This document shows, in pieces, positions 43,338 through 51,652 of a stretch of DNA of 64,000 nucleotides. The stretch comes from CAUPWF01 sp963515125. Lineage in GTDB: Bacteria > Bacillota > Clostridia > Lachnospirales > Lachnospiraceae. Location of the stretch: positions 62,001 to 126,000 of the forward strand of contig JBQKKG010000005.1 in assembly GCA_052116865.1 (NCBI GenBank), given 5' to 3'. A program made the position numbers and the translations under genes. The notes beneath the pieces were generated by a model, which was not told the origin of the DNA, searched no databases, and saw only the letters and a list, made by a program, of their open reading frames with translations. Each line of letters starts with the position of its first letter. Positions within the stretch are counted from its first letter, which is position 1.

Positions 43338-44477
43338 ATGATTTATATGGATAATGCAGCTACTACTATGCATAAACCAAAAGAAATGATTGAAGCTGTT
43401 GTACATGCGATGAATTCTATGGGAAATGCCGGGAGGGGTGCAAATACTGCTGCTTTGGATGCTTCTAGAGTTATTTACAATACACGAGAGTCATTGGCAA
43501 AATTCTTCCATGCAGAAGGTGCTAAACAAATTGTATTTACGAATAACTCCACAGAGAGTTTAAATATAGCAATCCAGGGTGTGTTAAAGCCAGGCGACCA
43601 TGTGATTACAACAATGCTAGAACATAATTCGGTGTTACGACCAATTTATGCCATGCAAGAGCTTGGGGTAGAAGTAAGTATTGTGAAGAGTGATTCTGAC
43701 GGAACCATTCGATATGAAGATTTTAGTAATCTTCTGAAGTCTAATACAAAGGCTATTGTATGTACGAATGGATCAAATTTAACTGGTAACTATATCGAGA
43801 TATCAAAAATAGGAGCCATTGCTAAGGCACATGGTCTTGTGTTGATTGTAGATGCTTCGCAAACTGCAGGAGTTTTTCCGATCGATGTACAAGCAATGCA
43901 AATTGATATTTTATGTTTTACTGGACATAAAGGGTTGCTTGGCCCTCAAGGAACAGGCGGTATGTATGTGCGACCTGGTATCGAGGTAATGCCTCTTAAA
44001 CGAGGAGGAACAGGCGTAGATACTTATAATAAAAATCAACCCAAGGAAATGCCTACACGACTAGAAGCAGGGACGTTAAATGGTCATGGAATTGCTGGAT
44101 TGGGGGCCTCCATTAACTACATCAATAACGAAGGAATGGATGCTATTAGAAAAAGGGAACAGGCATTGATGTGGATGTTTTATGAAGGAGTGAAAGATAT
44201 CCCGAATGTAAAAGTTTATGGAGATTTTAGTAATAAAAACCGGTGTGCTATTGTAACGCTGAATATTGGTGATTACGACTCGTCTGAAGTCAGCGATGAA
44301 CTACTTGTAACATATGGGATTTCCACAAGACCAGGAGCACATTGTGCACCTCTTATGCACCAAGCGCTAGGAACAGTGGAACAAGGAGCAGTGAGGTTCA
44401 GTTTTTCTCATTATAATACAGAAGAGGAAGTTGAAATTGCAATCAATGCAGTCAAAGAATTAGCAGAAGAAGAGTAG
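43338..44477 (+). CDS. class V aminotransferase-like cysteine desulfurase (selenium-linked)
   Basis: A 379-residue PLP enzyme of the NifS/Csd superfamily. MIYMDNAATTMHKP is the class opening, CFTGHKGLLGPQGTGG contains the PLP Lys, and RPGAHCAPLMH holds the catalytic Cys near residue 340. This variant family, paired with a DUF3343 gene, occurs in genomes with selD. It probably frees selenium or sulfur from (seleno)cysteine and hands it on, which is inference from co-occurrence. GAGGAAATAGTT precedes the ATG; the DUF3343 gene starts 10 bases after it. Confidence 0.85.
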   Translation: MIYMDNAATTMHKPKEMIEAVVHAMNSMGNAGRGANTAALDASRVIYNTRESLAKFFHAEGAKQIVFTNNSTESLNIAIQGVLKPGDHVITTMLEHNSVLRPIYAMQELGVEVSIVKSDSDGTIRYEDFSNLLKSNTKAIVCTNGSNLTGNYIEISKIGAIAKAHGLVLIVDASQTAGVFPIDVQAMQIDILCFTGHKGLLGPQGTGGMYVRPGIEVMPLKRGGTGVDTYNKNQPKEMPTRLEAGTLNGHGIAGLGASINYINNEGMDAIRKREQALMWMFYEGVKDIPNVKVYGDFSNKNRCAIVTLNIGDYDSSEVSDELLVTYGISTRPGAHCAPLMHQALGTVEQGAVRFSFSHYNTEEEVEIAINAVKELAEEE

Positions 44478-44487
44478 GGAAAAAGGC

Positions 44488-44724
44488 ATGAGACAGAAAG
44501 AACTAAAATTAATTATTACATTTCATACAACAGCAGATGCGATGGCTATGGAAAAAGCTTGCAAGGAAATGGGAGTTTCTGGAAGATTAATACCAGTACC
44601 GAGAGCAATCTCAGCTGGTTGTGGCTTGTCGTGGTGTGCAGAACTTTCGGAGCAAGAGCATTTAAAGAGAGTGCTAAGTGAGATTGGACTTGAGCAAGAA
44701 GATATGCATCAGTGTATGGTATAG
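44488..44724 (+). CDS. DUF3343 protein, putative selenium/sulfur carrier
   Basis: A 78-residue protein of the DUF3343 family. Its core KLIITFHTTADAMAMEKACKEMG folds like a small ferredoxin-type carrier; VPRAISAGCGLSWCAE holds two conserved cysteines able to bind persulfide or perselenide. The gene is always found, as far as I recall, beside class V aminotransferase-like genes in selenium-using bacteria, as here. Carrying Se from the desulfurase to SelD is an attractive but unproven role. Confidence 0.82.
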   Translation: MRQKELKLIITFHTTADAMAMEKACKEMGVSGRLIPVPRAISAGCGLSWCAELSEQEHLKRVLSEIGLEQEDMHQCMV

Positions 44725-44741
44725 TTTGAAAAAGAAAATAA

Positions 44742-44787
44742 AGGAAATGCTAAAAGCTCTCTGTATAGAGAGCTTTTAGCATTTCCT
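44742..44787. terminator. bidirectional terminator
   Basis: Perfect 21-base arms AGGAAATGCTAAAAGC...CTCT around GTAT. It ends the DUF3343 transcript and the convergent tetR transcript. Confidence 0.92.
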
Positions 44788-44789
44788 AA

Positions 44790-45377
44790 TTAAAATCCTT
44801 CTACAAATGTGTCTAACACATGAGAAAGTAATTTTCCACTGTAATCAGCAAGATTATATTTTCCTTTGCAAAGTGCCCAATCATATAAAAGTGCCCGTTC
44901 AAACATGGCGTAAATTTTTACTAAATCATTAACAGTACTTGTATTCTTAAATTCTCCTGATTCAATTCCTTGCTCTATTATTTCTGTAATCCACTGATAA
45001 TAAAAGCGCTTTTTATCTAGCAAATGTTTTTTGTCTTTTGTTACTAACTGAGAAGAATAAAGAGAGGCCAGTAATTTAATATCTACACTTGTTTCTATCA
45101 TATAAAAAAGTTCATGATTTAAAAACATTAGCTTATCATATGCAGACAGGTCGGGGTTAATTACACCGGTTAATTCTTCATATTTCTCATCGAAAAGATA
45201 TGATAAAGAACTTAATAATGCATCCTTACCTTTGAAATAATGATAAAAAGTTCCTTTAGAGGTCTTAGATGCAGCAATAATTTCATCAACGGTAGTATTC
45301 TCATAACCTTTTTTATAGAATAAATTCCAAGCGGCCTTTACAATTCGGCTTTTTGTCGATTGGCGTTGTCTTGGCAT
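44790..45377 (-). CDS. TetR-family transcriptional regulator
   Basis: A 195-residue regulator. The DNA-binding domain (RIVKAAWNLFYKKGYENTTVDEIIAASKTSKGTFYHYFKGKD) is at residues 10-55; the rest is a helical ligand-binding part. AAAGGAG precedes the ATG at 45377; the in-frame ATG at 45428 would add a poor N-terminal extension. It lies downstream of and parallel to proline racemase with a 120 bp gap on the other side; a target cannot be assigned. Confidence 0.88.
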   Translation of the reverse strand: MPRQRQSTKSRIVKAAWNLFYKKGYENTTVDEIIAASKTSKGTFYHYFKGKDALLSSLSYLFDEKYEELTGVINPDLSAYDKLMFLNHELFYMIETSVDIKLLASLYSSQLVTKDKKHLLDKKRFYYQWITEIIEQGIESGEFKNTSTVNDLVKIYAMFERALLYDWALCKGKYNLADYSGKLLSHVLDTFVEGF

Positions 45378-45502
45378 TCGGGATATACTCCTTTCTTGTA
45401 AGTGGATAATCCTATTGATATACAACAATATCTTTTTTATGATACAAAGAAAAGCGGATTATGTCAATCCGCTTTTCTTTAGTATCAAGTTTGTACCGGG
45501 AC

Positions 45503-46531
45503 TTAGCCTACTACAAAACCGTATTTTAATGGGTCATCTGGGTCGATAACATAAGTTGCTTCACCTGTAACATAAGCGCTACCTGTGATTTGTGGAATAA
45601 CCGCATTGAAGTCACCTACTTTAGTTTCTTCTTGGATTACACCTTTAAATTGAGAACCGATAAAGCTTTCATATACAAATGGTTCTCCCACTTTGATTTC
45701 TCCTCTTGCATGAAGAAGTCCAAGTTTTGCACTTGTACCTGTACCACATGGAGAACGATCAGCCATTCTGTCGCCAAAGATTACAACATTTCTTAAGTTA
45801 CATCCTGGAGTTTCTGTTGGGCAATATAATTCTGCTAAGTCAACAGATGTAATGTCTAAAGTTGGATGTTGCAATTTGTTTTCTTTGTTTGCATTTTCAA
45901 TTAATTTCATTCCGAAATCCGTAAGGTCAGACACAGATTTTGCGTCTACAGTCATACCTACTTGTGTAATATCGCAGATTGCAAAGAAGCTTCCGCCGAA
46001 AGATATATCATATGTAACTTCTTTTCCGTCAATTACAGTTTTACAATTTTCTTTGTATAAGAATGCAGGAACGTTTGTCAATGTTACGTTAAGAACTTTT
46101 CCATTTTTAACTTCTGCTTTTGTACGAATAAGACCAGCTGGAGCTTCCAATACTACTTCAGTATAAGGTTCTTTTGCTTCTACAAGTCCTGATTCAATAA
46201 TTGCAGTAACAGATCCGATTGTACCATGTCCGCACATATTTAGATATTCACCTGTATCCATGAAGAAGACACCGAAATCTGCTTCAGGATTAACTGGTTC
46301 AGTGATGTAAGCGCCGAACATGTCATGATGACCACGTGGTTCGAACATAAGTGCTTGACGATACTTGTCATAGTGCTTAGCAAGATAATGCTTACGTTCG
46401 ATCATTGTGTTTCCTTCAAGTTTTGGAAAACCTGAGAAAATTACTCTTGTAAATTCACCTACTGTGTGTGTGTCGATTGCCTTGAAAGATCCTTCGAATG
46501 AGTCAAGGTCTAATTTTGGATTGATGTCCAT
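45503..46531 (-). CDS. prdF: proline racemase
   Basis: A 342-residue PLP-independent racemase. The two catalytic cysteines are in NMCGHGT (about residue 100) and SPCGTGTSA (about 270), each placed as in proline racemase rather than epimerases. It turns L-proline into D-proline, the substrate of the PrdAB reductase encoded on the other strand. AAAGGAGGA precedes the ATG at 46531. Its promoter at 46712-46740 is divergent from tRNA-Sec. Confidence 0.9.
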   Translation of the reverse strand: MDINPKLDLDSFEGSFKAIDTHTVGEFTRVIFSGFPKLEGNTMIERKHYLAKHYDKYRQALMFEPRGHHDMFGAYITEPVNPEADFGVFFMDTGEYLNMCGHGTIGSVTAIIESGLVEAKEPYTEVVLEAPAGLIRTKAEVKNGKVLNVTLTNVPAFLYKENCKTVIDGKEVTYDISFGGSFFAICDITQVGMTVDAKSVSDLTDFGMKLIENANKENKLQHPTLDITSVDLAELYCPTETPGCNLRNVVIFGDRMADRSPCGTGTSAKLGLLHARGEIKVGEPFVYESFIGSQFKGVIQEETKVGDFNAVIPQITGSAYVTGEATYVIDPDDPLKYGFVVG

Positions 46532-46607
46532 AATCCGTTCCTCCTTTAAATAAAATAATTTTATTCTTATAGACATATTCTATAAGTATTTTATAAAAAC
46601 ACTGGAA

Positions 46608-46623
46608 AGACAAGACTGTCTTA
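46608..46623. repeat. hairpin in the prdF leader
   Basis: AAGACA-AGAC-TGTCTT, six-base arms, 77 bases before the prdF start on the minus strand, flanked by CACT/AGTG. Possibly an operator or leader structure. Confidence 0.35.
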
Positions 46624-46711
46624 CAGAGTGCCTTTTTCAAAAAACGGGTAAAATTGATAAAAAACTAACAATTAGACTATGTTCTAGTATGACGTTCAGT
46701 TTCTATAATCT

Positions 46712-46740
46712 ATTATGCTCGAAAACCCTTGAAAAGTCAA
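46712..46740 (-). promoter_or_regulatory. promoter of prdF
   Basis: On the minus strand TTGACT (46740-46735), 17 bp, CATAAT (46717-46712), giving a leader of about 180 bases. Confidence 0.55.
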
Positions 46741-46786
46741 CAATAATTTGCTAAGATAAAAATACAATAAAATCTGTGAAAGGCTC

Positions 46787-46815
46787 TTGAAAACTAGAAA
46801 AACATGTGTTATTGT
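46787..46815 (+). promoter_or_regulatory. promoter of tRNA-Sec
   Basis: TTGAAA, 17 bp, TATTGT, ending 23 bp before the tRNA. Confidence 0.65.
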
Positions 46816-46838
46816 ATATGGGCATGGAAAATAAATAT

Positions 46839-46936
46839 GGGAGTAGATGGGTAACTGGTGTGCCTCCTAGTCTTCAAAACTAGTGTAGGGCGTTAGTAGC
46901 GTCCTGGGTGGGTTCGATTCCCACATACTTCCGCCA
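46839..46936 (+). tRNA. selC: tRNA-Sec (anticodon TCA)
   Basis: A 98-base tRNA. The anticodon arm is CTAGT-CTTCAAA-ACTAG with TCA in the middle of the loop. The extra arm is long, as in tRNA-Ser and tRNA-Sec. The T arm is GTGGG-TTCGATT-CCCAC, and acceptor strands GGGAGTA/TACTTCC pair over seven bases with an eighth G-A position, fitting the long Sec acceptor. CCA is encoded. It reads the UGA codons of prdB and selD. Confidence 0.95.
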
Positions 46937-47022
46937 AAATGTTAAAATTATATTTAGATAGTTAAAAATAAAACTCATAGATAGAATCTATAAAACATGC
47001 ACATAGGTTAAAGCTAAAGGTG

Positions 47023-47086
47023 TTCGTGTTTAGGTAGGGACAAAGCTAAATAAGTTCGCGTTTAGGTAGGGACAAAGCTAAATAAG
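47023..47086 (+). repeat. two tandem 32-base repeats upstream of prdC
   Basis: Units 47023-47054 and 47055-47086 differ at one base; each contains TTTAGGTAGGGACAAAGC. A partial earlier unit (AAAGCTAAAGG at 47010) precedes them. Being 60-125 bp upstream of prdC, they are possible activator-binding sites. Confidence 0.8.
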
Positions 47087-47118
47087 ATAAGTAAGTGAAA
47101 GCGCTTGTTTTTACTTAT
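47087..47118. promoter_or_regulatory. CcpA-like (cre) dyad upstream of prdC
   Basis: TGAAAGCGCTTGTT (47096-47109) is close to the cre consensus (WTGNAANCGNWNNCW). It is centred in a wider dyad with arms ATAAGTAA and TTACTTAT. It lies 40 bp before the prdC ATG. Carbon repression of prd genes is known in C. difficile; applying it here is inference. Confidence 0.5.
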
Positions 47119-47148
47119 TAATAAAAATGAAGAGGAGAAGGATGAGTC

Positions 47149-48465
47149 ATGGACAACTTACAAATTTTGTTAAGACAACATGTAGGTGCGCCTTGTGAAG
47201 CTATTGTGAAAGCTGGAGACAAGGTAGAAAAGGGAACTTTGATTGCTACGCCAACTGGATTGGGAGCCAATATTTTCTCAGGTGTATATGGTGTTGTTGA
47301 AGAAGTAAAAGAAGACAGAATTATAATTAAGGCAGATGAAGAACAAAAAGATGAATTTGTTCAAATTGAAGAAGGTAGTAAATTAGATATGGTAAAGGCT
47401 GCTGGAGTAGTAGGAATGGGCGGTGCTGGTTTTCCTACTGGTGTGAAGCTTGGTGCGGATTTAAATGGAGGTTACATTTTAATCAATGCAGCTGAATGTG
47501 AACCTGGGCTTCGCCATAATATCATTCAAATAGAAGAAGAAACAGAAAAAATTGTTCGCGGCGTAAAATATTCGATGGAAATTTCAAACGCAGCAAAGGC
47601 TATTTTTGCTATCAAGAAGAAAAATGAAAAGGCAATCAAAGCTTTAAAAGCAGCGGTGAAAGATGAACCTTCAATTTCTGTATTTTTAATGCCAGATATT
47701 TACCCAATGGGTGAAGAACGAGCTGTAGTTAGAGAATGTCTTGGAATAGAATTAGATCCTACACAATTACCATCAGCAGCAAATGCTATTGTTTTGAATA
47801 GTGAAACACTATCTAGAGTAACAGAGGCAATTGAAGAAAGAAAGCCATGCTTTAGTAAAAATGTTACTGTACGTGGCAAAATAAAAGGTGGTAGTGAGGA
47901 ACATGTATTTATGAATGTTCCAGTTGGAACAAGTGTAAATGATTTGATACAACGTGCCGGCGGAATTGAAGAACCATATGGTGAAATAATTATGGGTGGA
48001 CCATTCACAGGAAAAGCTACAACATTAGATGCACCAATCACGAAAACAACAGGTGGTATTCTTGTGACAGTTGAGTTCCCAGACTTACATGGAGCTCCGG
48101 TAGGATTGCTTGTCTGTGCATGTGGTGGTGATGAAGCTCGTATGAGAGACCTTTGTGCAAAAATGAATGGTAAAGTAGTTTCAGTTGCAAGATGTAAACA
48201 AGCGGCAGAAATGAAAAATGGTGCTTTGAAATGTGAAAGACCAGGGAACTGCCCAGGTCAAGTGCAAAATAGTTTGCAATTTAAAAAAGACAAAAGTGAG
48301 TACATCATAATAGGAAATTGCTCTGATTGTTCGAATACAGTTATGGGATCAGCGCCAAAGATGGGATTAAAAGTGTTCCATCAGACAGATCATGTAATGA
48401 GAACTATTGGACATCCACTATATAGACATTTAACAGTTTCTAAAAAAGTAGATCAAGAATTATAA
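47149..48465 (+). CDS. prdC: PrdC, RnfC-like electron-transfer protein
   Basis: A 438-residue RnfC-like protein that supplies electrons to D-proline reductase. AAGVVGMGGAGFPTGVKL is the flavin-binding glycine loop and LINAAECEP follows. Cysteines in LLVCACGGDEARMRDLC, CERPGNCPGQ and NCSDCSN may hold clusters or redox thiols. The recalled C. sticklandii PrdC is a selenoprotein; here no in-frame TGA is present and Cys occupies CACGG. GAGGAGAAGGATG lies before the start. Probably first gene of the prd operon, possibly reached from the tRNA-Sec promoter as well. Confidence 0.9.
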   Translation: MDNLQILLRQHVGAPCEAIVKAGDKVEKGTLIATPTGLGANIFSGVYGVVEEVKEDRIIIKADEEQKDEFVQIEEGSKLDMVKAAGVVGMGGAGFPTGVKLGADLNGGYILINAAECEPGLRHNIIQIEEETEKIVRGVKYSMEISNAAKAIFAIKKKNEKAIKALKAAVKDEPSISVFLMPDIYPMGEERAVVRECLGIELDPTQLPSAANAIVLNSETLSRVTEAIEERKPCFSKNVTVRGKIKGGSEEHVFMNVPVGTSVNDLIQRAGGIEEPYGEIIMGGPFTGKATTLDAPITKTTGGILVTVEFPDLHGAPVGLLVCACGGDEARMRDLCAKMNGKVVSVARCKQAAEMKNGALKCERPGNCPGQVQNSLQFKKDKSEYIIIGNCSDCSNTVMGSAPKMGLKVFHQTDHVMRTIGHPLYRHLTVSKKVDQEL

Positions 48466-48611
48466 TTTCGTAACATTTGGTATTACTATCACTTTGCAGT
48501 CCTGTGAGAACCCCCGATTTTTCACAGAAGATCTTATCTGCGACTGGAATAAGTGATTGTAAATATAATTTGGGGAAAACCCAAGCAAAACAAACAAGGA
48601 GGGAAACCAAT

Positions 48612-50453
48612 ATGTCAATTACAGCTGAAACAGCTAAAGAACATGCAAATGACCCTGCAGTATTATGTTGTAGAGCCGAAGGTGGCATCACAATTGAAGC
48701 TGCTAACTTGGAAGATCCAGCAATCTTCGATGATTTGGTGGATTCAGGGTTATTAAACTTAGATGGTTGTTTAACCATCGGACAAATTTTAGGTGCAAAA
48801 TTAAAGAAAACTTGCGATTCTCTTTCACCACTTACTGCTGATGTAGTAGAAGGTTTTAAAGAAGTAGTCGTAGAAGAGGAAGCACCAGTAGTAGAAGAAG
48901 CTAATGTAGCAGCAGTAGCAGCTCCAACAGCAGCAACAACAGTTGCAGGTGGAACATTAAAGATCCACATTGGAGAAGGAAAAGAAATCGATATCGAGTT
49001 ACCATTAGGTGGACTTGGTGGCGGTGCAGCAGTAGCAGAAGTTCCAGCAAGTGTAGCAGCAGTAGCAGCAGCACCTGAAGTAGAACAAGAAGCAAAAGTA
49101 GTAAGAAGTCTAACAAGAAAGCATTATTCTATTACAGAAGTTAAGAGAGGTCCGGAAACTAAGATTGAAGGAACAACTCTTTACATCCGTGAAGGAATTG
49201 AAAAAGAGTGTATCGATTCTCAAGAATTAGTACATGATATGAAAATCGAAATCATTACACCAGCTGAATATCACACATATTCAGAAACTGTAATGGATGT
49301 TCAACCAATTGCAACTAAAGAAGGTGAGTCAGAACTTGGTTCTGGTGTTACAAGAGTTCTTGATGGTGTTGTAATGATGCTTACAGGTACAGATGACAAT
49401 GGTGTTCAAATCGGTGAGTTCGGTTCTTCAGAAGGATACTTAGATGAAAACATCCAATGGAACAGACCTGGATGCCCAGATAAGGGAGAAATCTTTATCA
49501 AAGGCCAAGTGACAATTCAAGAAAAGACAAACATGGAAAGACGTGGACCAATTGCTGCACATACAGCATTTGATCATATTACACAAGAAATCCGTGAAGC
49601 TTTGAAAGAATTAGATGATAGCCAAGTAGCTGAGACTCAAGAGTTGAAACAAGTTCGTAGACCAGGTAAGAAAAAAGTAGTTATTGTTAAAGAAATCATG
49701 GGACAAGGTGCTATGCATGATAACTTTATCTTACCAGTAGAACCAGTAGGTGTACTTGGAGCAAGACCTAACGTAGACTTAGGAAACGTTCCAGTAGTTG
49801 TATCTCCACTAGAAGTGCTTGATGGATGTATCCATGCATTAACATGTATTGGACCAGCATCAAAGGAAATGTCTAGACATTATTGGAGAGAACCACTTGT
49901 ACTTGAAGCATTACATGATGAAGAAGTTGACCTTTGTGGTGTAGTATTTGTTGGAAGTCCACAAATCAATGCAGAAAAATTCTATGTATCAAGACGTGTT
50001 GGTATGACTGTTGAAGCTATGGACGTTGATGGAGCTTTTGTTACAACAGAAGGATTCGGAAATAACCATATTGACTTTGCAAGCCATATTGAACAAATTG
50101 GTATGAGAGGAACTCCAGTTGTAGGTATGTCATTCTGTGCTGTTCAAGGAGCTCTTGTTGTAGGTAATAAATACATGACAACAATGGTTGATAATAACAA
50201 ATCAGAAGCAGGTATTGAAAATGAAGTTCTTGCTTGTAATACTCTTTGCCCAGAAGATGCAGTTCGTGCTCTAGCAATGTTAAAAGCATCTATGGCAGGT
50301 GAAGATGTTAAGGTTGCTGAGAAGAAATGGAATCCTAACGTTAAATCAACAAACGTAGAATTGATTTCAAGTGTTACAGGAAAAGCTGTTGAGTTAGTAG
50401 AAAATGAACAAGCAATTCCAATGAGTGATAAGAGAAAAGAAAAATATAGCTAA
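48612..50453 (+). CDS. prdA: D-proline reductase proprotein PrdA
   Basis: A 613-residue proprotein that is cut to form the pyruvoyl subunit of D-proline reductase. The expected cleavage Cys is residue 412 (TGT at 49845-49847) in HALTCIGPASKEM; after cleavage it becomes pyruvoyl, which binds proline. The N-terminal 200 residues are proline-reductase specific, with two Ala/Val/Glu-rich linkers flanking a short LKIHIGEGKEIDIELPLGG segment. AAGGAGGGA precedes the ATG at 48612, not the GTG upstream. Reduces D-proline to 5-aminovalerate with PrdB. Confidence 0.93.
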   Translation: MSITAETAKEHANDPAVLCCRAEGGITIEAANLEDPAIFDDLVDSGLLNLDGCLTIGQILGAKLKKTCDSLSPLTADVVEGFKEVVVEEEAPVVEEANVAAVAAPTAATTVAGGTLKIHIGEGKEIDIELPLGGLGGGAAVAEVPASVAAVAAAPEVEQEAKVVRSLTRKHYSITEVKRGPETKIEGTTLYIREGIEKECIDSQELVHDMKIEIITPAEYHTYSETVMDVQPIATKEGESELGSGVTRVLDGVVMMLTGTDDNGVQIGEFGSSEGYLDENIQWNRPGCPDKGEIFIKGQVTIQEKTNMERRGPIAAHTAFDHITQEIREALKELDDSQVAETQELKQVRRPGKKKVVIVKEIMGQGAMHDNFILPVEPVGVLGARPNVDLGNVPVVVSPLEVLDGCIHALTCIGPASKEMSRHYWREPLVLEALHDEEVDLCGVVFVGSPQINAEKFYVSRRVGMTVEAMDVDGAFVTTEGFGNNHIDFASHIEQIGMRGTPVVGMSFCAVQGALVVGNKYMTTMVDNNKSEAGIENEVLACNTLCPEDAVRALAMLKASMAGEDVKVAEKKWNPNVKSTNVELISSVTGKAVELVENEQAIPMSDKRKEKYS

Positions 50454-50468
50454 GACTAGGTGATAAAT

Positions 50469-50756
50469 ATGAAATATGGCGATAAAATAATACGTATGGA
50501 AGGCGTAATCGTAGAAGTTCATGACGGTTGCGTGGGAATTGACCTTAAAGGTCGTCTTGGATTTCTCAAGATTCCAATGAGAATGTTGATTACTGACTAT
50601 CCTATAGTAGTAGGACAAGAAGTTGCTTGGAATATGAGCTTTATCGAACAACTTGGTCCGGAAGCCAATGAGAAGTATGTTAGTAACCTAGACACTTATA
50701 CGAGACGTCAAGAAGAAATGCGTGCTCGCAAAAACCAAGTAAACGAGGAGGTATAA
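50469..50756 (+). CDS. small conserved protein between prdA and prdB
   Basis: A 95-residue soluble protein. MKYGDKIIRMEGVIVEVHDG... GVIVEVHDGCVGIDLKGRLG and FLKIPMRMLITD suggest a small beta-barrel; the tail (YTRRQEEMRARKNQVNEEV) is a charged helix. A gene of this size is recalled in the same place in other prd operons (CBO2463-like), so it probably serves PrdA/PrdB assembly or regulation. The ATG at 50469 has AGGTGA just upstream; a GTG nine bases earlier is possible. It ends two bases before prdB. Confidence 0.8.
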   Translation: MKYGDKIIRMEGVIVEVHDGCVGIDLKGRLGFLKIPMRMLITDYPIVVGQEVAWNMSFIEQLGPEANEKYVSNLDTYTRRQEEMRARKNQVNEEV

Positions 50757-50758
50757 CA

Positions 50759-51484
50759 ATGAGTTTAACAGCCGTTAAAGGAATGCAGTCAGAGATTTTC
50801 GTTCCTATTACTCCACCATCAGTGTGGGCTCCTGTGACCAAAGAGCTTAAAGATATGACAATTGCTCTTGCTACAGCTGCCGGAGTACATCATATTGACC
50901 AAGAAAGATTTAATCTTGCTGGTGATTTTACATGGAGAAAAGTTACAGATCAAATGAAATCAAGCGAATTAATGGTTTCACATGGTGGATATGATAACAG
51001 TGATGTTAACAAAGACATCAACTGTATGTTCCCTATCGATAGAATTCATGAATTAGCAAAAGAAGGATTTATCAAAGCTTGTGCACCTGTACATGCAGGA
51101 TTCATGGGTGGTGGTGGAAACCAAGAAAAATTCAAAAATGAAACAGGACCTGCTATCGCAGCTATGTTTAAAGAAGAAGGCGTAGATGGCGTACTTCTTA
51201 CCGCAGGCTGAGGTACTTGTCACCGCTCTGCAGTTTTGGTGCAGAGAGCGATTGAGGAAGCTGGAATTCCAACAATTATTATTGCAGCTCTTCCTCCAGT
51301 TGTACGTCAAACAGGTACACCACGTGCGGTTGCTCCATTGGTTCCAATGGGTGCAAATGCAGGAGCTCCTAACAACGTAGAACAACAAACAGCTATCGTA
51401 AAGGCTTCATTAGAACAATTGATTGCTATCCAGACACCTGGAAAAATTGTTCCATTGCCATTTGAATACGCAGCTAAAGTATAA
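50759..51484 (+). CDS. prdB: D-proline reductase selenoprotein PrdB
   Basis: A 241-residue subunit with TGA at 51209-51211 as codon 151, in LLTAGUGTCHRSAVL. The Sec-x-x-Cys pair is the redox centre that opens the proline ring. The frame continues without break to 51481 (KIVPLPFEYAAKV). It reads as two shorter frames only if the TGA is taken as stop. GAGGAGGTATAAC precedes the ATG. A clear hairpin 15 bases after the TGA supplies the SECIS. Confidence 0.96.
51224..51250 (+). promoter_or_regulatory. SECIS hairpin of prdB
   Basis: A seven-base perfect stem CTCTGCA/TGCAGAG with loop GTTTTGG, extended by CG/CG across a two-base bulge. It starts 13-15 bases after the Sec TGA, the position expected for a bacterial SECIS read by SelB. 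Confidence 0.85.
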
Positions 51485-51494
51485 TAATGATATA

Positions 51495-51525
51495 ATGGGC
51501 GGATGTTATGCATCTGCCCATTTTT
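51495..51525 (+). terminator. terminator after prdB
   Basis: ATGGGC-GGATG, loop, CATCT-GCCCAT, then five T. Separates prdCAB from prdDE. Confidence 0.8.
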
Positions 51526-51652
51526 GAAAAAAATTATAAAAATATATTGGATTTTTATCCGATATATTGTAATATTTACATATGGTACTGTATAAAAAAT
51601 ATCGATACAGTGTGAATGAAAAACGTAAAGTGAGCTTTGGAGGTGTAAGGAA

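Noticed and set aside
47010..47086. Tandem repeats as a CRISPR array
   Set aside because: Only two and a half adjacent units without spacers and no cas genes; it is a direct repeat upstream of prdC.
48466..48611. Sigma-54 promoter before prdA (TTTGGTAT...TTTGC)
   Set aside because: The distance between GG and GC is about 15 bases instead of 10, so it does not fit a -24/-12 element.
48901..49116. Leucine-rich minus-strand frame opposite prdA
   Set aside because: It is the complement of the Ala/Val/Glu-rich linker codons, with no ribosome site; an artefact.
51053..51484. prdB looks like a truncated gene followed by a separate short frame
   Set aside because: The TGA at 51209 is in frame with both parts, sits in the known Sec motif and is followed by a SECIS-like hairpin, so it is one selenoprotein gene.
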